In this document: positions 63,776 through 64,000 of the stretch, piece after piece | How positions within the stretch are numbered: position 1 is the stretch's first letter | Layout of the letters: each line of letters begins with the position of its first letter | NCBI GenBank assembly: GCA_025360965.1 | Contig: JANYBC010000021.1 | Coordinates: 1 to 64,000 of the forward strand | DNA from: Anaeromyxobacter sp. | Lineage (GTDB): Bacteria; Myxococcota; Myxococcia; Myxococcales; Anaeromyxobacteraceae | Direction: 5' to 3' | DNA: 64,000 nt | Position numbers and translations under genes: made by a program | Notes under the pieces: model-generated | Databases searched by the model: none | Seen by the model: only the letters and a program-made list of their open reading frames with translations | What the model was told of the DNA's origin: nothing

Positions 63776-64000
63776 ATGGAGCTGCTCTTCCTGGCCTCCG
63801 AGGTGGCGCCGCTATCCAAGAGCGGGGGGCTCGGCGACGTGCTGGGGGCGCTGCCGGCGGCCCTGGCCGCGGCCGGCGACGCGGTGTCGGTGGTCTGTCC
63901 GCGCTACGGCTTCATCGACGCCGCCCGCCATGGCTTCATGCCGCGCGAGCGGGCGGTGCGGGTGCGCGGCGAGGCCACCACGGTCTGGTCGAGGACCCAG
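63776..64000 (+). CDS. glgA: Glycogen synthase, N-terminal part (runs off the window)
   Basis: Only the first 75 codons are visible, with no stop before the window edge. The start [20 protein letters not shown] and [14 protein letters not shown] contains the ADP-glucose-binding KSGGLGDV motif of bacterial GT5 glycogen synthases. GlgA extends glycogen using ADP-glucose from GlgC. It is last of the visible run GH57-mqnD-MFS-galT-glgA and starts 6 bases after galT. Confidence 0.9.
   Translation, partial: MELLFLASEVAPLSKSGGLGDVLGALPAALAAAGDAVSVVCPRYGFIDAARHGFMPRERAVRVRGEATTVWSRTQ

Overview
The window is about 70% G+C, has short intergenic gaps and many 4-base gene overlaps, and carries mainly housekeeping genes. 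Multihaem c-type cytochromes, a futalosine-pathway menaquinone gene (mqnD), a PilZ protein, an NtrC-type two-component system and Cys-rich lipoproteins point to a free-living anaerobe or facultative anaerobe of the Myxococcota, most like the Anaeromyxobacter group. That assignment is inference from gene content; no rRNA is present. I saw no tRNA, rRNA, CRISPR array, prophage or intact insertion sequence.

Layout. 1-7 kb: a Cys-rich lipoprotein gene with an in-frame stop at the left edge, HtrA protease, a thiamine operon (thiE, an amidotransferase, thiD), dnaB and two exported proteins. 7-15 kb: metH coupled to a lipoprotein, lolA, the agmatine-to-putrescine pair aguA/aguB and a ferric-reductase-like flavoprotein. 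15-20 kb: a Phd/RelE toxin-antitoxin pair, rimO, yajQ and ribonuclease J. 20-28 kb: a TolB/TPR membrane protein, UvrD/PcrA helicase, a PabB-PabC fusion, adenosine deaminase and a DNA alkyltransferase. 28-36 kb: glgC, an outer-membrane DUF5916-type protein, a PD-(D/E)XK protein with an Fe-S cysteine set, argG and an outer-membrane protein with a duplicated domain. 36-42.3 kb: a cytochrome operon (a CbcL-like 7-haem/b-type fusion and a 12-haem cytochrome) running into a histidine kinase, an NtrC-type regulator and an acetyltransferase. 42.4-51 kb: mreB, then the block ispE-spoVG-prs-[kup]-rplY-pth-rpsF-rpsR-rplI, with kup lying in it on the opposite strand. 51-55 kb is the accessory part: VapBC, hpt, a small membrane protein, a 183-bp inverted-repeat element, a decayed transposon and a Fic protein with repeats around its promoter. 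55-64 kb: a short sigma-factor-like gene, a pseudo-methyltransferase/coiled-coil giant, a PilZ protein, a GH57 glucanase, mqnD, an MFS transporter, galT and the start of glgA.

How the genes fit together. glgC, GH57, galT and glgA cover glycogen and sugar-nucleotide metabolism. mqnD supplies menaquinone, and the cytochrome operon probably oxidises menaquinol and passes electrons outward, with a kinase/regulator pair translated in the same message. A repeated regulatory theme is a -10-like TANNNT hexamer only 6-12 bases before the start codon of genes without a clear Shine-Dalgarno sequence, which suggests many leaderless messages.
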